A stretch of 64,000 nucleotides of DNA, taken from contig CM030939.1 in NCBI GenBank assembly GCA_018136815.1, positions 1,096,113-1,160,112 on the forward strand. Direction: 5' to 3'. A program made the position numbers and the translations under genes. Shown here one piece after another: positions 10,268-19,939 of the stretch. This stretch comes from Isochrysis galbana. Its lineage: Eukaryota > Haptophyta > Isochrysidales > Isochrysidaceae. The notes under the pieces were generated by a model. That model was given only the letters and a program-made list of their open reading frames with translations. It ran no database searches and was not told the DNA's origin. How positions within the stretch are numbered: position 1 is the stretch's first letter; each line of letters begins with the position of its first letter.

Positions 10268-12943
10268 CAAAAAAAAATCTTCTTAAAAATCACCGCTACA
10301 CGTGCGGCGTGAGGCAGTGTGCTTGTGGACCTCCCTTCTACCCAACCTTAACCCCTAACAACCCCCTCCCCCTTCCCCAGTTCCCTCTTTAGTGGAGAGC
10401 CGGTTCCGGGGAGGCCGCGCGCACTGCCTCGGCCAGGAGTTGGAGTGGAGGGGGCGGGAGACTGTGGCTTTATCTTTCGCTCGGGCTTGGCTAGTTTATT
10501 TCTACCTTGTGTCTCATAAAATCTTCAGCGTTTTACCTCAAATTCTTTCCATAGCGGTTCACCCATCTCCATCTCATGTGATGTTTCGTATATCTAGGCC
10601 TCTTGCCGCCTGCAAGAGGTCATCCGATACTTCTAAATTAAAGTCTTTGTCCACCCTGTAAAGAGGGCTTATCATTTTCCGAATATGTTTGTTACTCGGG
10701 GCGCGTAGCCCCATGTTATTTCGTTGTTTCTTCAGCCTTTGAAAGAAACCGACCTTCGCCGTTGCTAGTAGGTGGTACCTTGTAAGAATTGTTCTAAGGA
10801 TCGATCTAACAGACCTACCGTCCGCGTTACCGTACTGGATGTTGTAGAAATCCGTGAGGATATACCTCCACGCCAGGATACCCAAGTATCCCGAGGAGGG
10901 GTGAGGCCTGTCCACTTGGTAGCAAAAGAGACGTTGGGCTACTTCAGAGCCCGGCCTAAGGACAATCCCCAGAAGTCCTTCTATGAATTCGAAGATGGGC
11001 TCCGTCGCAATGCATACGGCTAGGTGCGTGGAACCTTCGGGGGCTATACCACAAAAGCGGCACGTCGGGTCATCCGCGAATCTGTTCGCCGTCGCTATCC
11101 TCCTATGCAGGATGTGTTTGAAGTGCACATACGAGTCCCTTAGTGTTAAAAAGTTGTACTTATACAGCTGCGATATTTGCTTCCATTTTCCTGAGATGGC
11201 CGGTAGTCTTTTTCCCCATCTTAGCTTGGATTTCTGCGTCTTCGTTTTCCTCATTGCGAGGAACGCCTTAGTGAGCGCCTCGACGTTAATGTCTTCCAAC
11301 GTTTTATGTGTATCTTTAAAAGTGTATTCTTGCGGAATCGGGTAGGCTGTTTCGGCCGGTCCGTCATATGCTCGTCGGGCGAGGAGGAGGTCCCACTCCA
11401 TCGACGCGGAGTCTCGCGAGTAGCCTGGGACATTGGAGGCGTAAGTCTCGTCCGTGCGGCACAGCAGCAGGTCACAAGCCAGGAGGGGATTGACGGCGAG
11501 GGCGGTGTCCTCTATGATCTCGTCGAGAAGGGCGGAGAACCTTGCATTGCCCGTGTCAGGCCCGGAAGCGGCGGCCAGGAGGTTGGCGAAAATGCCCCGG
11601 GTGTCGCAGCCGACCGAGAGCGCCCTCTCGAGGTTCATGGAGAACTTGAGGCGGTAGCTACCCCAGGCTGCGGCCGCGGTCTCCGTCGAGTCGGATTTAA
11701 GATCCTTGGGGAACTTGAGGCCACACAGCTACTCGGTAATGCGGGCCTGGTAGTTAGGGTTGTACTTGGACTTGGACCGGGATTCGAGCCACCTAGGGAT
11801 ATAAGTGGCGGTGAAGAAGACGCGGCAGTGCCACTCTTGGCCGGAGCGAGAGACCGGACTTTGGAGAACTTGGTGGATATGCTCGAAGTGCGGCGAATCT
11901 CGGTAGAGCGAGGCGACTTGAAAGGCCTCGTAGCCCAGGAGGTTCATCCACTCGGCGTTAATGATGTCACGCTCGCCGTCCGGGGCGTACCCTGGGTCGG
12001 GTGGATGCTCGAGCTTTGGCGCCGACGTCAGCGGCACAGCGCGGAGGCCCATGGTCGACAGCGGCGGAGCGCTCGTGTCCTCACGGCGAGGCGTGAAGTG
12101 GGGCCTTGGCGTGAAAGGCACCGGCGGGGTGTGGAAGTCCTCCGGGTATCCGTAGCCGGGAGCGGGAGTGAAGTCAGCCCGAGAGGAGGAGCGAGGGGCG
12201 TAAGGGGGCATCCCTACCGAGGTGCGAGGTGGGGCGGCCGAGTGAGGCGCTGACGGACGCGCGGTCGATGAAGGGGGTGGTTTCGGCGCGGAGGGGTGTG
12301 CCGTCTCTGCCATAGACGTCGGAGTGGTAGAAGCCCGCAAGGCCCTGACGTGGTTATTGAGGCCCGCTATCATCTCGAGGAGGGCGGTGTGCTCTCGGTC
12401 GCGCTTCTCGTCGCGAAGTAGTTGAGCGTCGATCGCGGACTGCATGTGGGCGAGGCGGTCGGCTAAAAGGTCGGCGGCCGAGGGAGACTCGCTTACGTGT
12501 TCCCATGCGTAGTCTTCAAACTGGTGGTCACGGGGGTCGGGCCTCGGGCAGCCCGAGGTCCCAAGAGAGGTGAGCTCGGCTCGCTCGCGGAGTGGGTCCA
12601 CAAGCAGCGGCTCGTCTGATGGAGCGGCGGATGGCGTCGCCGTGTTAGAAGGACCTTGCGGAGGCTCGGAGCCGCCGATTCCGACGAAGTGGACCCCTTG
12701 TGGCCCAAAAGAAGTTCCCGCTGTTTCCATGGGCATAGATGGAGCGGGATTATGGAACGGCGCGGTCGTAGGCGCCAAGACGGAATGTGTGCTTGTCGAA
12801 CACGCGATGACTACTGGCTCGTAGGCAGAGGACCGTTCGATCGAGCCGGCAGCTGACGCGGCCGTGAAAGAGTCGTTGGTTGTTGCTTGCGGGAATATGT
12901 CTGAGAGGTCATAGTAGAAGTCGGGTCTGACTGTGTCTACCAT
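10268..12943 (-). mobile_element. LINE copy with ORF1 fused in frame to ORF2 C-terminus
   Basis: On the minus strand, ATG at 12943 opens an ORF1-like frame (DFYYDLSDIF, then SAYEPVVIACST, a Pro/Ser-rich middle, and WMNLLGYEAFQVASLYRD). It meets one TAG at 11731-11729 and continues in the same frame into 11638-10574. There WDLLLAR passes abruptly into RAYDGPAETAYPIPQEYTF, the ORF2 C-terminal region. The zinc finger CRFCGIAPEGSTHLAVC (C-x2-C-x8-H-x4-C) is intact. Endonuclease and reverse-transcriptase domains are gone. The 3' UTR (10573 to about 10268) matches the copy ending near 22003 and ends in AAGA plus a T-run on the element strand. Confidence 0.8.
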
Positions 12944-13490
12944 CGAGTGCTAGGGACGAAGGGAGAGACGGAGGTTCGGAGGCTCGCAACGCGCGGCGTT
13001 GGAGGGTAAGGCTGAGGCTAGCTAGCGAGCTAGAGGAAGAGAGAGAATGAGAATGAGAGCTTCTTAGGTCCAAGGTAGACACGAGAGACTACAACGCAGG
13101 GACTCCTAAAAGGCTCCACGTCACGCAGTCACACACGAACTAACCCAAACAGGGCGAAAACTAACCACACTCAAGACGGACTGTCAAGCGTCGGCACCAA
13201 GGCAGCTCATCGGCACACAGACGTGCGACAGAGAAGTCGGAACAACGAGGGCAGACCTCGCTGGGGAACTACCATCGATGCACGAGGAGAAGACAGAAGA
13301 CTGTCACCGATGCACGAGGAGAAGACAGAAGACTGTCACCGATGCACGAGGAGAAGACAGAAGACTGTCACCGATGCACGAGGAGAAGACAGAAGACTGT
13401 CACCGAACGTTTGATGACATCGAAAGAAAGTAAGAGAAGGGGTAGAATGTCGCCGACGAGACCTTGAGGCTTAAAATAACCCACCGGTTA
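12944..13490 (+). mobile_element. LINE-derived segment, head-to-head with ORF1
   Basis: This stretch aligns with the minus strand of about 52240-51800. Shared landmarks, in order, are GCTAGCTAGCGAGCTAG, GAGAGCTTCTTAG, AACTAACCACAC, GCGTCGGCACCA, then a coding stretch QTCDRE...TRADLAGE. It ends with TTTGATGACATCGAAAGAAAG (DDIERK). At both loci it diverges from an ORF1 start on the other strand, so the junction is older than either insertion. Confidence 0.65.
13277..13404 (+). repeat. 32-bp tandem repeat, four identical units
   Basis: The unit starts GATGCACGAGGAGAAGACAG and ends ACTGTCACC. Units are 13277-13308, 13309-13340, 13341-13372 and 13373-13404, with no spacers, so this is not CRISPR. 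The homologous place at the 51.9-kb LINE copy holds one unit, so the expansion is local. 32 is not a multiple of three, so each unit shifts the frame. Confidence 0.9.
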
Positions 13491-13929
13491 GAAGTAAAAG
13501 TCTGTCATCGTATGGAATACGACAAGAAGCGAACGGATCCGTCTTTCTTGCCGACGAGAACAACCCGCGAAGCCCATGGCGAATTGGACTTACGAATGAT
13601 CCTGGTGATCCCGGATGCGCAGATGCGCAGCGTCGCCTTCTCCTCGGCTGCCCGCTGCGCCAGCGACCAAGTATAAACTTAGTTGACCAAATGAAGGCTA
13701 GCCGCCTCCCCCCCTACCTCTCCCACGCTCACTCACCACTCACCTCGCTGGCCGCTGGTCATGGGAGCATGGAGCATGGGAGCCTCCCAAAGGCCAAAAG
13801 CCCCTGTTCGCCATCGCCACCGCGGCGGGGGAGGGGCTCCGTTGCCGATGAGGCAAGGTCCCTCAGCACTAGGATTAAACTAGGACAACAAGAAAACTCT
13901 GACACGAATGTTCTCGCCCAGTTCCACGA
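13491..13929. other. intergenic DNA
   Basis: No recognised gene. ACCAAGTATAAACTTAGTTG near 13667 resembles ACCAAGTATAGACTTAGTTG at 48537 and, inverted, sequence at 45718. It may be the outer 5' end of a LINE 5' UTR. Confidence 0.4.
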
Positions 13930-14670
13930 GGATCTCTCTCTCTCGTCTCTCTCTCTCTCTTCGCTCCCCACTCCGCTCTCCATCCTCCTCTCCTCGTCTT
14001 CTTCACCTGTGCCTAAGAGACAAAAACATACGCCCTCTCCTTCTTCTCGCGGATCGGGGGGGGATTCCATTGGTTTCTTCTCCCTCGATGATCGCTCTCC
14101 TCTTCTCCACGCCTTCTAACCTATACGAGTGGTTAGTTCACTCTCTCCCTCCCGCTCCTCTCCTCTCCTCTCCTCTTCCTCTCCCCTACTGCAGTGAGAG
14201 AGAGACGCCCCCCCCTCTCCTTCTCGCTCGCCTCTCCCCCTTCCCTTCCTCCCCCGTGGCGGTGCGCCCTCTCCGGGGATCCATCCTTCGTCTCTCTCCT
14301 CGCTCTCCCTCCCTCCACCCCCCCCCCCCCCCCCCCCCCTTCAGCCCCTGCCCCCCCACCCCCCCATCCCTCTCTCCCTCTCTCCTCCCTCTTTCTGCCT
14401 CTTGCCTCCCCCGAACCCACCACCACGGCCCCCCACCCCACCTCGCCTCGCCTCACCCCACACCCACACCCACCCCTCCTTCTCCAATCCCAACTCTCTT
14501 CCCCCTTCCCGGTGGGTTGCCTCCCTCCCAACCTTCCCCCCTCCCCTCCCTCCCTCCCTCCCCCTCCCCCCTCTCCCTCCTCCTCCCTACCTCCCTCCCT
14601 CCCCCCCCCCCTCTCTCTCCCGCGCCTTCTCTCCGTCTACCCCTCATTCTCTCCCCTTTGAGCCCTCCTC
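13930..14670 (+). promoter_or_regulatory. C/T-rich tract upstream of histidine kinase
   Basis: About 740 bp of CTCTCT, CCCT and poly-C on the coding strand, ending just before the kinase ATG. The long proline/serine-rich frames it creates in all three registers are artefacts of having few stop codons. Probably promoter or 5' UTR. Confidence 0.5.
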
Positions 14671-14677
14671 CTCCTCC

Positions 14678-17137
14678 ATGGAGAGCTATGCCCTCCGCTA
14701 CTCCACCCTCTCCTTCCTCTCCCCAACCGACGCCCAGCGCTACCAGGCGAGCCGTGTGGGCCTTCCATCCACCTGGCGGCGGCGTGCCGCCGCCCACGCG
14801 CTCAACGCCACCTACTTAACCTCTTATTTCATACTCGTCCGATCTTCCGCCTCGGGCTCGTGGGGGCAGTACGTCCACGGCGCCCACTCGGGGCTTCTCG
14901 CTCTGCTGAACGCTTGCCTCTCCTTCGCACTTTGCATCCTCAGCTGGCTGGCTTGGCAGGCGCATGAGCGCGGGGAGGGGAAGCCTAGGAGAGGGGGTGT
15001 CGAGTGGCGGCCGGCCGCGCTGGGTGACCGCGCCGTCTTTTGGGCAGACGCGCTCTCTGCCTGGCCGGGCTCACTGATGCGTGCGGTCTGCGTACTTTCC
15101 ACCGCTGTCGCCGTGCGCGGCACCCCACCAGAGCTCTGCTCGACGGTGCTCCACTCTGATCTCACCTCGTATGGTATTTGGGCTCTCATGACGTTTGCGC
15201 CACTCCTCACGCTGACAGGCCACCCATGGTGGGTGGTGGCGCCGCACCTCGCACTGAGCACGCTCGTTGCCTTTGCGGTCTCGTACTTGCAGCCTGTGCT
15301 CTGCGGCCTCGACGACCCGATGCTCCGGCTCAAGGCGGTCTTCGGGCTGGTAGGCAACCTGCTCACGTGCTTGATCAACTACTTCATTGCGTGGTGGCCC
15401 ATCCTACACTGGACGAGCAACGAGCGGCATGTCGAGCTGCTACGCCTCTCCAGTGAGAAGGCGGAACTCGAGAAGCGGGCGGCCCAGGAGCGCACCCTCG
15501 CGCTCGGCACTCTTGCCCACGATATTGGCACCCCGCTCACCGCACTCGTGCTCGCCAAGGATGCATGGCTTGCATCGTGCGGCCATGGCGCCAACGACCC
15601 GACAGTTGCCGAGTCGGTTCAGGCGATCGAGGTGTCACTTCACGCCATCTCGCAGCTTCGCAAGACGATTCTCCACCACGTCTCGCTGCAGGATAACCCG
15701 ATGACCGCACAGCTCCAGCTCGTGCGCATCCGGGTGAGGGAGTTGGTCGAGGGCTCGATCGCTGTGATGCTCAAGCAGCTCGTGCGTGCGCAGAGCGCCG
15801 GTGCTGTCTCTGCAATTTGGGAGGTCGGAGAGCCCGATGGCGCGAGCGGCGAGCTAGAGATCACGGCGGATCGCGACTGGCTGGTGGACATGCTACTGAA
15901 TCTCATCGGCAATGCCGTCAAGTTCACGAGCCGCGGCCACGTTGCGCTTCGCTGCACGGCGCGCCGGCGTGGTGATCCCGGGCTTGGCTCGGCGCCCATC
16001 ACTCAGGAGCCAGCCAAACGGACGGACGAGGAAGTGCTCTTCGCGGTGGAGGATACGGGCGTAGGCATAAGCCACGAGGCAGCACTCAAGCTCTTCCGAC
16101 CGTTCTCACAGGTCGAGGGCACGCGTGGCGGCACCGGGCTAGGATTGGCCTCTGTCGCAAGCAAGGTGCGCATCATGGGCGGCGTTGCTGGCATCGAGCG
16201 CAATGAGCACGGCGGCACCACTGCTTGGTTCACGGTGCCGCGCCGGCCGCGCGGTTCCCTCACGCGGCTGGCACCGCTGCCCCCGTGCGTCTCACCCATG
16301 TGCCGCAGCTACGACAATATGCCGGTCAGCCTGGACAGCAGCAGCGGCTCGCTCGCCGCCGAGGGAATGCGCGTGCTCGTAGTTGATGACTCCACCATGA
16401 TCACGCGCCTTGTCTCAGCCTCGCTGCGCCAGTTGGGCGTGGCGGAAGCCAGCACCGCCGCATCGGGCGAGGAGGCGCTGGCTCTCATGCACGCGCGCGG
16501 CTCCGATCCCGCCCGCCAGTTTCACCTCGCCATCATTGACTCCGAGATGGGCGACATGCACGGCGCCGAGCTCGCGCGTGCCACGCGAGATGCGCTGTCG
16601 GAAGGCCTCCTTGCGCCCCTTACCCTCGTGCTGCTCACGGGCAACTCGATCCAGCGCATGCTCTCGGATGAGCCGGACCTCGGCCAGCTCTTCGATGCCC
16701 TTCTAGAGAAACCCGTTTCGCAGTCCGAGCTAGGCCGCGTCCTCCACAGTGTGCGGAGCGGCAAGTCCGCGCCATGCAGAGTGGTCACGTCGGCCGAGAC
16801 GCCCGTGCCGCCGCCCTCCACCAACATCTCGCCCTTCGTATCGGCCAAACCGTCGCGCCAGGGCAGCCGCGACGTGCTGTGGCGCAGCAACGACGACGCC
16901 TCGCCGATGCTCGCGCTCACTGGTGCGCTCGATACCTCCGATGAACTAACACCAACGCGCGGCTCGACTTCTTCCGAGTTGCGCCGCCGCGTCGGCACAG
17001 CGTTCCACAACAAGCCAACATGCGCAGCTGACGCGCGGTTCATGTCCCACTGTTGCGTGGCCTCCGACTCGGACGCCGCCTTCCCAACGCCGGTGCGAGG
17101 CAGCGCCCTCGGCACAATCAAGCCTATTGCTGAGTGA
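14678..17137 (+). CDS. membrane hybrid histidine kinase
   Basis: A single-exon two-component sensor. I start it at MESYALRYST (14678), because upstream codons are low-complexity C/T tract. That gives 819 residues. Residues about 40-250 hold several hydrophobic segments (for example SGLLALLNACLSFALCILSW and WWVVAPHLALSTLVAFAVSY), so it is a polytopic membrane protein. The kinase core follows: H-box LGTLAHDIGTPLTALVLAKD with phospho-acceptor His followed by Asp (usual HExxTPL replaced by HDIGTPL), N-box LLNLIGNAVKFT, G1 VEDTGVGIS, G2 GGTGLGLAS. Next is a receiver domain: VLVVDDS acidic pair, phospho-acceptor Asp in LAIIDSEMGDMHG, T in LVLLTGN, K in LLEKPV. No known ligand domain is visible. The last 120 residues are Ser/Thr/Pro-rich. 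A downstream HPt partner is expected but is not in this window. Confidence 0.92.
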   Translation: MESYALRYSTLSFLSPTDAQRYQASRVGLPSTWRRRAAAHALNATYLTSYFILVRSSASGSWGQYVHGAHSGLLALLNACLSFALCILSWLAWQAHERGEGKPRRGGVEWRPAALGDRAVFWADALSAWPGSLMRAVCVLSTAVAVRGTPPELCSTVLHSDLTSYGIWALMTFAPLLTLTGHPWWVVAPHLALSTLVAFAVSYLQPVLCGLDDPMLRLKAVFGLVGNLLTCLINYFIAWWPILHWTSNERHVELLRLSSEKAELEKRAAQERTLALGTLAHDIGTPLTALVLAKDAWLASCGHGANDPTVAESVQAIEVSLHAISQLRKTILHHVSLQDNPMTAQLQLVRIRVRELVEGSIAVMLKQLVRAQSAGAVSAIWEVGEPDGASGELEITADRDWLVDMLLNLIGNAVKFTSRGHVALRCTARRRGDPGLGSAPITQEPAKRTDEEVLFAVEDTGVGISHEAALKLFRPFSQVEGTRGGTGLGLASVASKVRIMGGVAGIERNEHGGTTAWFTVPRRPRGSLTRLAPLPPCVSPMCRSYDNMPVSLDSSSGSLAAEGMRVLVVDDSTMITRLVSASLRQLGVAEASTAASGEEALALMHARGSDPARQFHLAIIDSEMGDMHGAELARATRDALSEGLLAPLTLVLLTGNSIQRMLSDEPDLGQLFDALLEKPVSQSELGRVLHSVRSGKSAPCRVVTSAETPVPPPSTNISPFVSAKPSRQGSRDVLWRSNDDASPMLALTGALDTSDELTPTRGSTSSELRRRVGTAFHNKPTCAADARFMSHCCVASDSDAAFPTPVRGSALGTIKPIAE

Positions 17138-17654
17138 GGGCGGGCGCCTCACCGGCCCGGCCAAAGGGGCGTTGCATTTGTTAGGGTCTAGGCTTGCTTG
17201 AGCCCCAAATGGGCGCCCCCCCCCCCCCCCCCCCTTTCATGTCCACCGTGCCTTCATGTTTACCCTCTCGCTTTTCCGACCCCTTTCCCGGATTTTCCCG
17301 CGGAGTGTGCACCTAGTCCGACGAACATCTCGTCGAGCATGCAATTTGCGAGTGCATGGCCAATACCACTAATGCGCGCAAAGACACCATGAGAAACAAT
17401 CATTTTATACTCCCCCCACTGCGAGCAGAACCTTGAAGCTTGAAGGGCGGCCCCTTGTGCAGATTCGATGTGCTAGTTGTTGCGCCCCTTTCGCCCTTTC
17501 TTGTGATGGAGAGGGCGGGGAAGGCGAGTGATGGGCGTGTCGGTACTGTTGCCGCGTTGCCGCACCAGGTCAAACACGTCGGCCGAGCGCGGCCGGACGA
17601 GTCAGATCTGCTACAGCTAGTGCAAAAAATTCTAATTCTAGAGATTCATGGCTA
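17138..17654. other. intergenic DNA
   Basis: 3' side of the kinase gene, with a poly-C run near 17217-17235. No gene recognised. Confidence 0.4.
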
Positions 17655-17746
17655 ATGAGGCCTAGATGCAACTCCAGACGGAATGGACAAGGGCCGCAAA
17701 GGCCCATGGATTTTCTACGTTGACGACGACGCTCACGATCAATTCA

Positions 17747-18662
17747 CCTAGTTGGGCTGTAAGTACTGATATTAGTACTGATGCATTAGTATAAGCTCCC
17801 CAAGAGCTGATATACTGATGTTAGTGCCTAGGCTGCGAGTTCAAAAATAAAACTGAATACAAACTCCGGAGCGGGAACGAGCCCCCGCGAACAAGCGCAG
17901 AGGCGCGCCCGCCCATGAATAGACAATGTGGGGAATTTTTGTGGGTAGGGCCAAGTCCAGCAAAAAGGGGCTCCAGGCCGGCCCATTTGGCATCCACCCG
18001 CCGCACGAGGCCAGGCCCGGCAAAAAATTTTTTTTCGGCCCAGCGGCGCCGGGGGTCGAATCGCAGACATTTCGGGGGTGTGGTCCAGGCCCTGTCGGGG
18101 CAGGCCACGAGGCCCACGTGGATCATCCAGATCAGATATCCAGCAGGCTCTATAGCTTCGCCTTTTTGGCGAGGCCCGCCGCCCGGCCGCCAGTGAGTTT
18201 CCGTGCAGCTGCGGTTCGAACCCCGGCGCCGCTGGGCCGAAAAAATTTTTTTTGCCGGGTCTGGCCTCGTGCGGCGGGTGGATGCCAAATGGGCCGGCCT
18301 GGAGCCCCTTTTTGCTGGACTTGGCCCTACCCACAAAAATCCCCCACATTGTCTATTCATCCCGCCCCCTCCCCCCTATCTCTCCTGCTAGATGCCCACC
18401 CCCCACCACCTTCCACCTTGGCCTCTTGGCCTCTTCACATGCACCTGCCAACTCGTGCTCTCTGTTTGTTTGCGCTGCCCTCCCCTTTGCGCGCGCGCCA
18501 CGCGCTGCACGCTGAACAACCCCTAGTAAGTATAAGTATTATAATAATAGCGATACTAGAAGTTGTAATAGGGGTGTAAGCTGATATTAGGACTGATGTA
18601 GGTACTGATGTTAGTGTAAGCTCAAAACCACCGTAAGCTTACGGACTGACAGCCCAACTAGG
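17747..18662. mobile_element. hAT-type non-autonomous element (MITE), TSD TCAATTCA
   Basis: Perfect terminal inverted repeats CCTAGTTGGGCTGT (17747-17760 and 18649-18662), flanked by the 8-bp duplication TCAATTCA (17739-17746 and 18663-18670). An 8-bp duplication is the hAT hallmark. The subterminal regions hold several copies of TACTGATRTTAGT. No transposase. It lies inside LINE ORF1 and is itself interrupted by a foldback element at 17915-18360. Confidence 0.9.
17915..18360. mobile_element. foldback element with about 150-bp inverted arms
   Basis: The arms 17915-18067 and 18208-18360 are near-identical inverted copies beginning ATGAATAGACAATGTGGGG. They enclose about 140 bp of unrelated loop. 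CCCGCCC flanks both sides (17908-17914 and 18361-18367), consistent with a 7-bp target duplication. The arms differ by only a few bases. Mirror-image open frames of about 180 codons on both strands are by-products of the palindrome. The right arm contains GGTTCGAACC, which looks like a Pol III B-box, but no A-box is seen. Confidence 0.8.
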
Positions 18663-19271
18663 TCAATTCAAGGCCGCCTATGGCGACAAAATTCAAACGG
18701 TACTCTCTGGAGTCCCGCACGAGTTTGGAGTCACCTATGGCGCGCTAGCCGACTCAGCTCCTCGCAAATCTAGCGCTATCAGGTCCTCCCTCAAAGAGGT
18801 AGCCACTTACATCGTGTTCCGCATTTTCGACCCGGTCAAAGCGTACAAAACTAAAACTCGACATTTGGCTAACGCATTGGAGCGTGAAGGCTTCCATGTC
18901 CTTAGGGGCAACCAGCAGCGCGTCAAGACCACGATCGAAGGGATCACTATAGTCGAAGCCGTTAAACGTCCGATCTGGCACTTTTACGTTTACACGGACA
19001 CGACCGCCCTGGGCCATCGCTTCCCTCGGACCTTCCACGTTACCCTCGATGACGGGGAGAACTTCAATTTGGACTACGCGGTCTGCTCCTCGGTGGAATG
19101 CGTGACACCGGACGGCGACCTCGCAATACACGGAGCCCCAGGCGGGTGCAAAGGATTGTCGCATCCGCGATCGACTTCTGACCTTGCATCTTTGTGCTCT
19201 TTCTTTCGTTCTTGTTGCCGCGGAGTTTTACTCGTAATTTGTAGAACTCTTCACTCGTAACTCGCCCCTCG

Positions 19272-19930
19272 CGGACAAAAAATTCCGTCCTAGAAACTAG
19301 GACCACGTCCTAGAAAATCCTTGGATTTCTAGGACTCTGCCGATCATGCCTCCATTATAGCCTATGGTGAGCTTATGAGACATCCCATCACCTGAAGCAA
19401 ACCATCTCCACATCCCATTCAACCTTAGCTCTCCCCATGACCAACTCTGCGGAGCTTGTCTTTGCTTACTTTTGCTACCACATTCAACATGCGGTGCTGC
19501 ACTCGGGCGTTCGCTCGCACCAGAGGAGTTTTATTTTAGACCTTTTGGAGCAGTAGGCAAGCGGATTGGACACTTAGATGACAAAACCAAGCTTGGTGAT
19601 CACTGAAGGTCTCAAAGAGGGCAGTCAAAGCAACATTTCATCTCCTGGGGACCATGGGTAGAAGAGCTCCCCATTGGGTGGTATCAGCCGTTTCTCCCGT
19701 TTCTAGGACAAGCAGCAATTCCGACCAGGTGACCCGTAAACGCGTCACAAAACTTGGTGTTGCTGAGGGAATGGTGCCTAGGTACACCTGGAACATTTAA
19801 TGAGGACATGCATGTGGTAACTCAATAGCCAAGGTTTGGGACAAAATAACATGGTATGCTCATGCTCTCACCTAGCAAAGTCCGTCCTAGTTTCTAGGAC
19901 TGGTCCTAGAAAGCTGGGTACCTTTATCCG
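19272..19930. mobile_element. non-autonomous relative of the 6064-9817 element, TSD CTCG
   Basis: A 659-bp element from CGGACAAAAAATTCC to GTACCTTTATCCG with CTCG at 19268-19271 and 19931-19934. Both ends match the 3.75-kb element, including the GTCCTAG-AAA-CTAGGAC palindrome (at the right end the loop is TTT instead of AAA). The left end can also fold TCCTAGAAA..TCC with GGA..TTTCTAGGA. No coding capacity. Confidence 0.8.
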
Positions 19931-19939
19931 CTCGCTCCT

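Larger units (their letters stand above)
17655..19155 (+). mobile_element. LINE ORF1 fragment split by a MITE
   Basis: Coding similarity to the ORF1 at 46339-47685 begins near GLDATPDGMDKGRKGPW (about 17665). It breaks after DDDAHDQF at 17746 and resumes at 18663 with QFKAAYGDK, running to IHGAPGGCKG (19155). The break is exactly a 916-bp insertion with target-site duplication. The LINE is itself 5'- and 3'-truncated. The ORF2 half at 19940-22003 may be the other part of the same insertion. Confidence 0.8.

Noticed and set aside
13277-13404. CRISPR-like array
   Set aside because: The 32-bp units are contiguous with no spacers, and the sequence lies in a LINE-derived segment of a eukaryotic genome.
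13908-14670. N-terminal proline/serine-rich extension of the histidine kinase
   Set aside because: It is a translated C/T tract open in all frames; the conserved protein begins at MESYAL.
18200-18245. tRNA or tRNA-derived SINE from the B-box-like GGTTCGAACC
   Set aside because: No A-box, no cloverleaf and no tail. The word is part of the inverted-arm sequence.
17821-18579. Several 170-220-codon frames on both strands
   Set aside because: They are mirror images created by the foldback palindrome.
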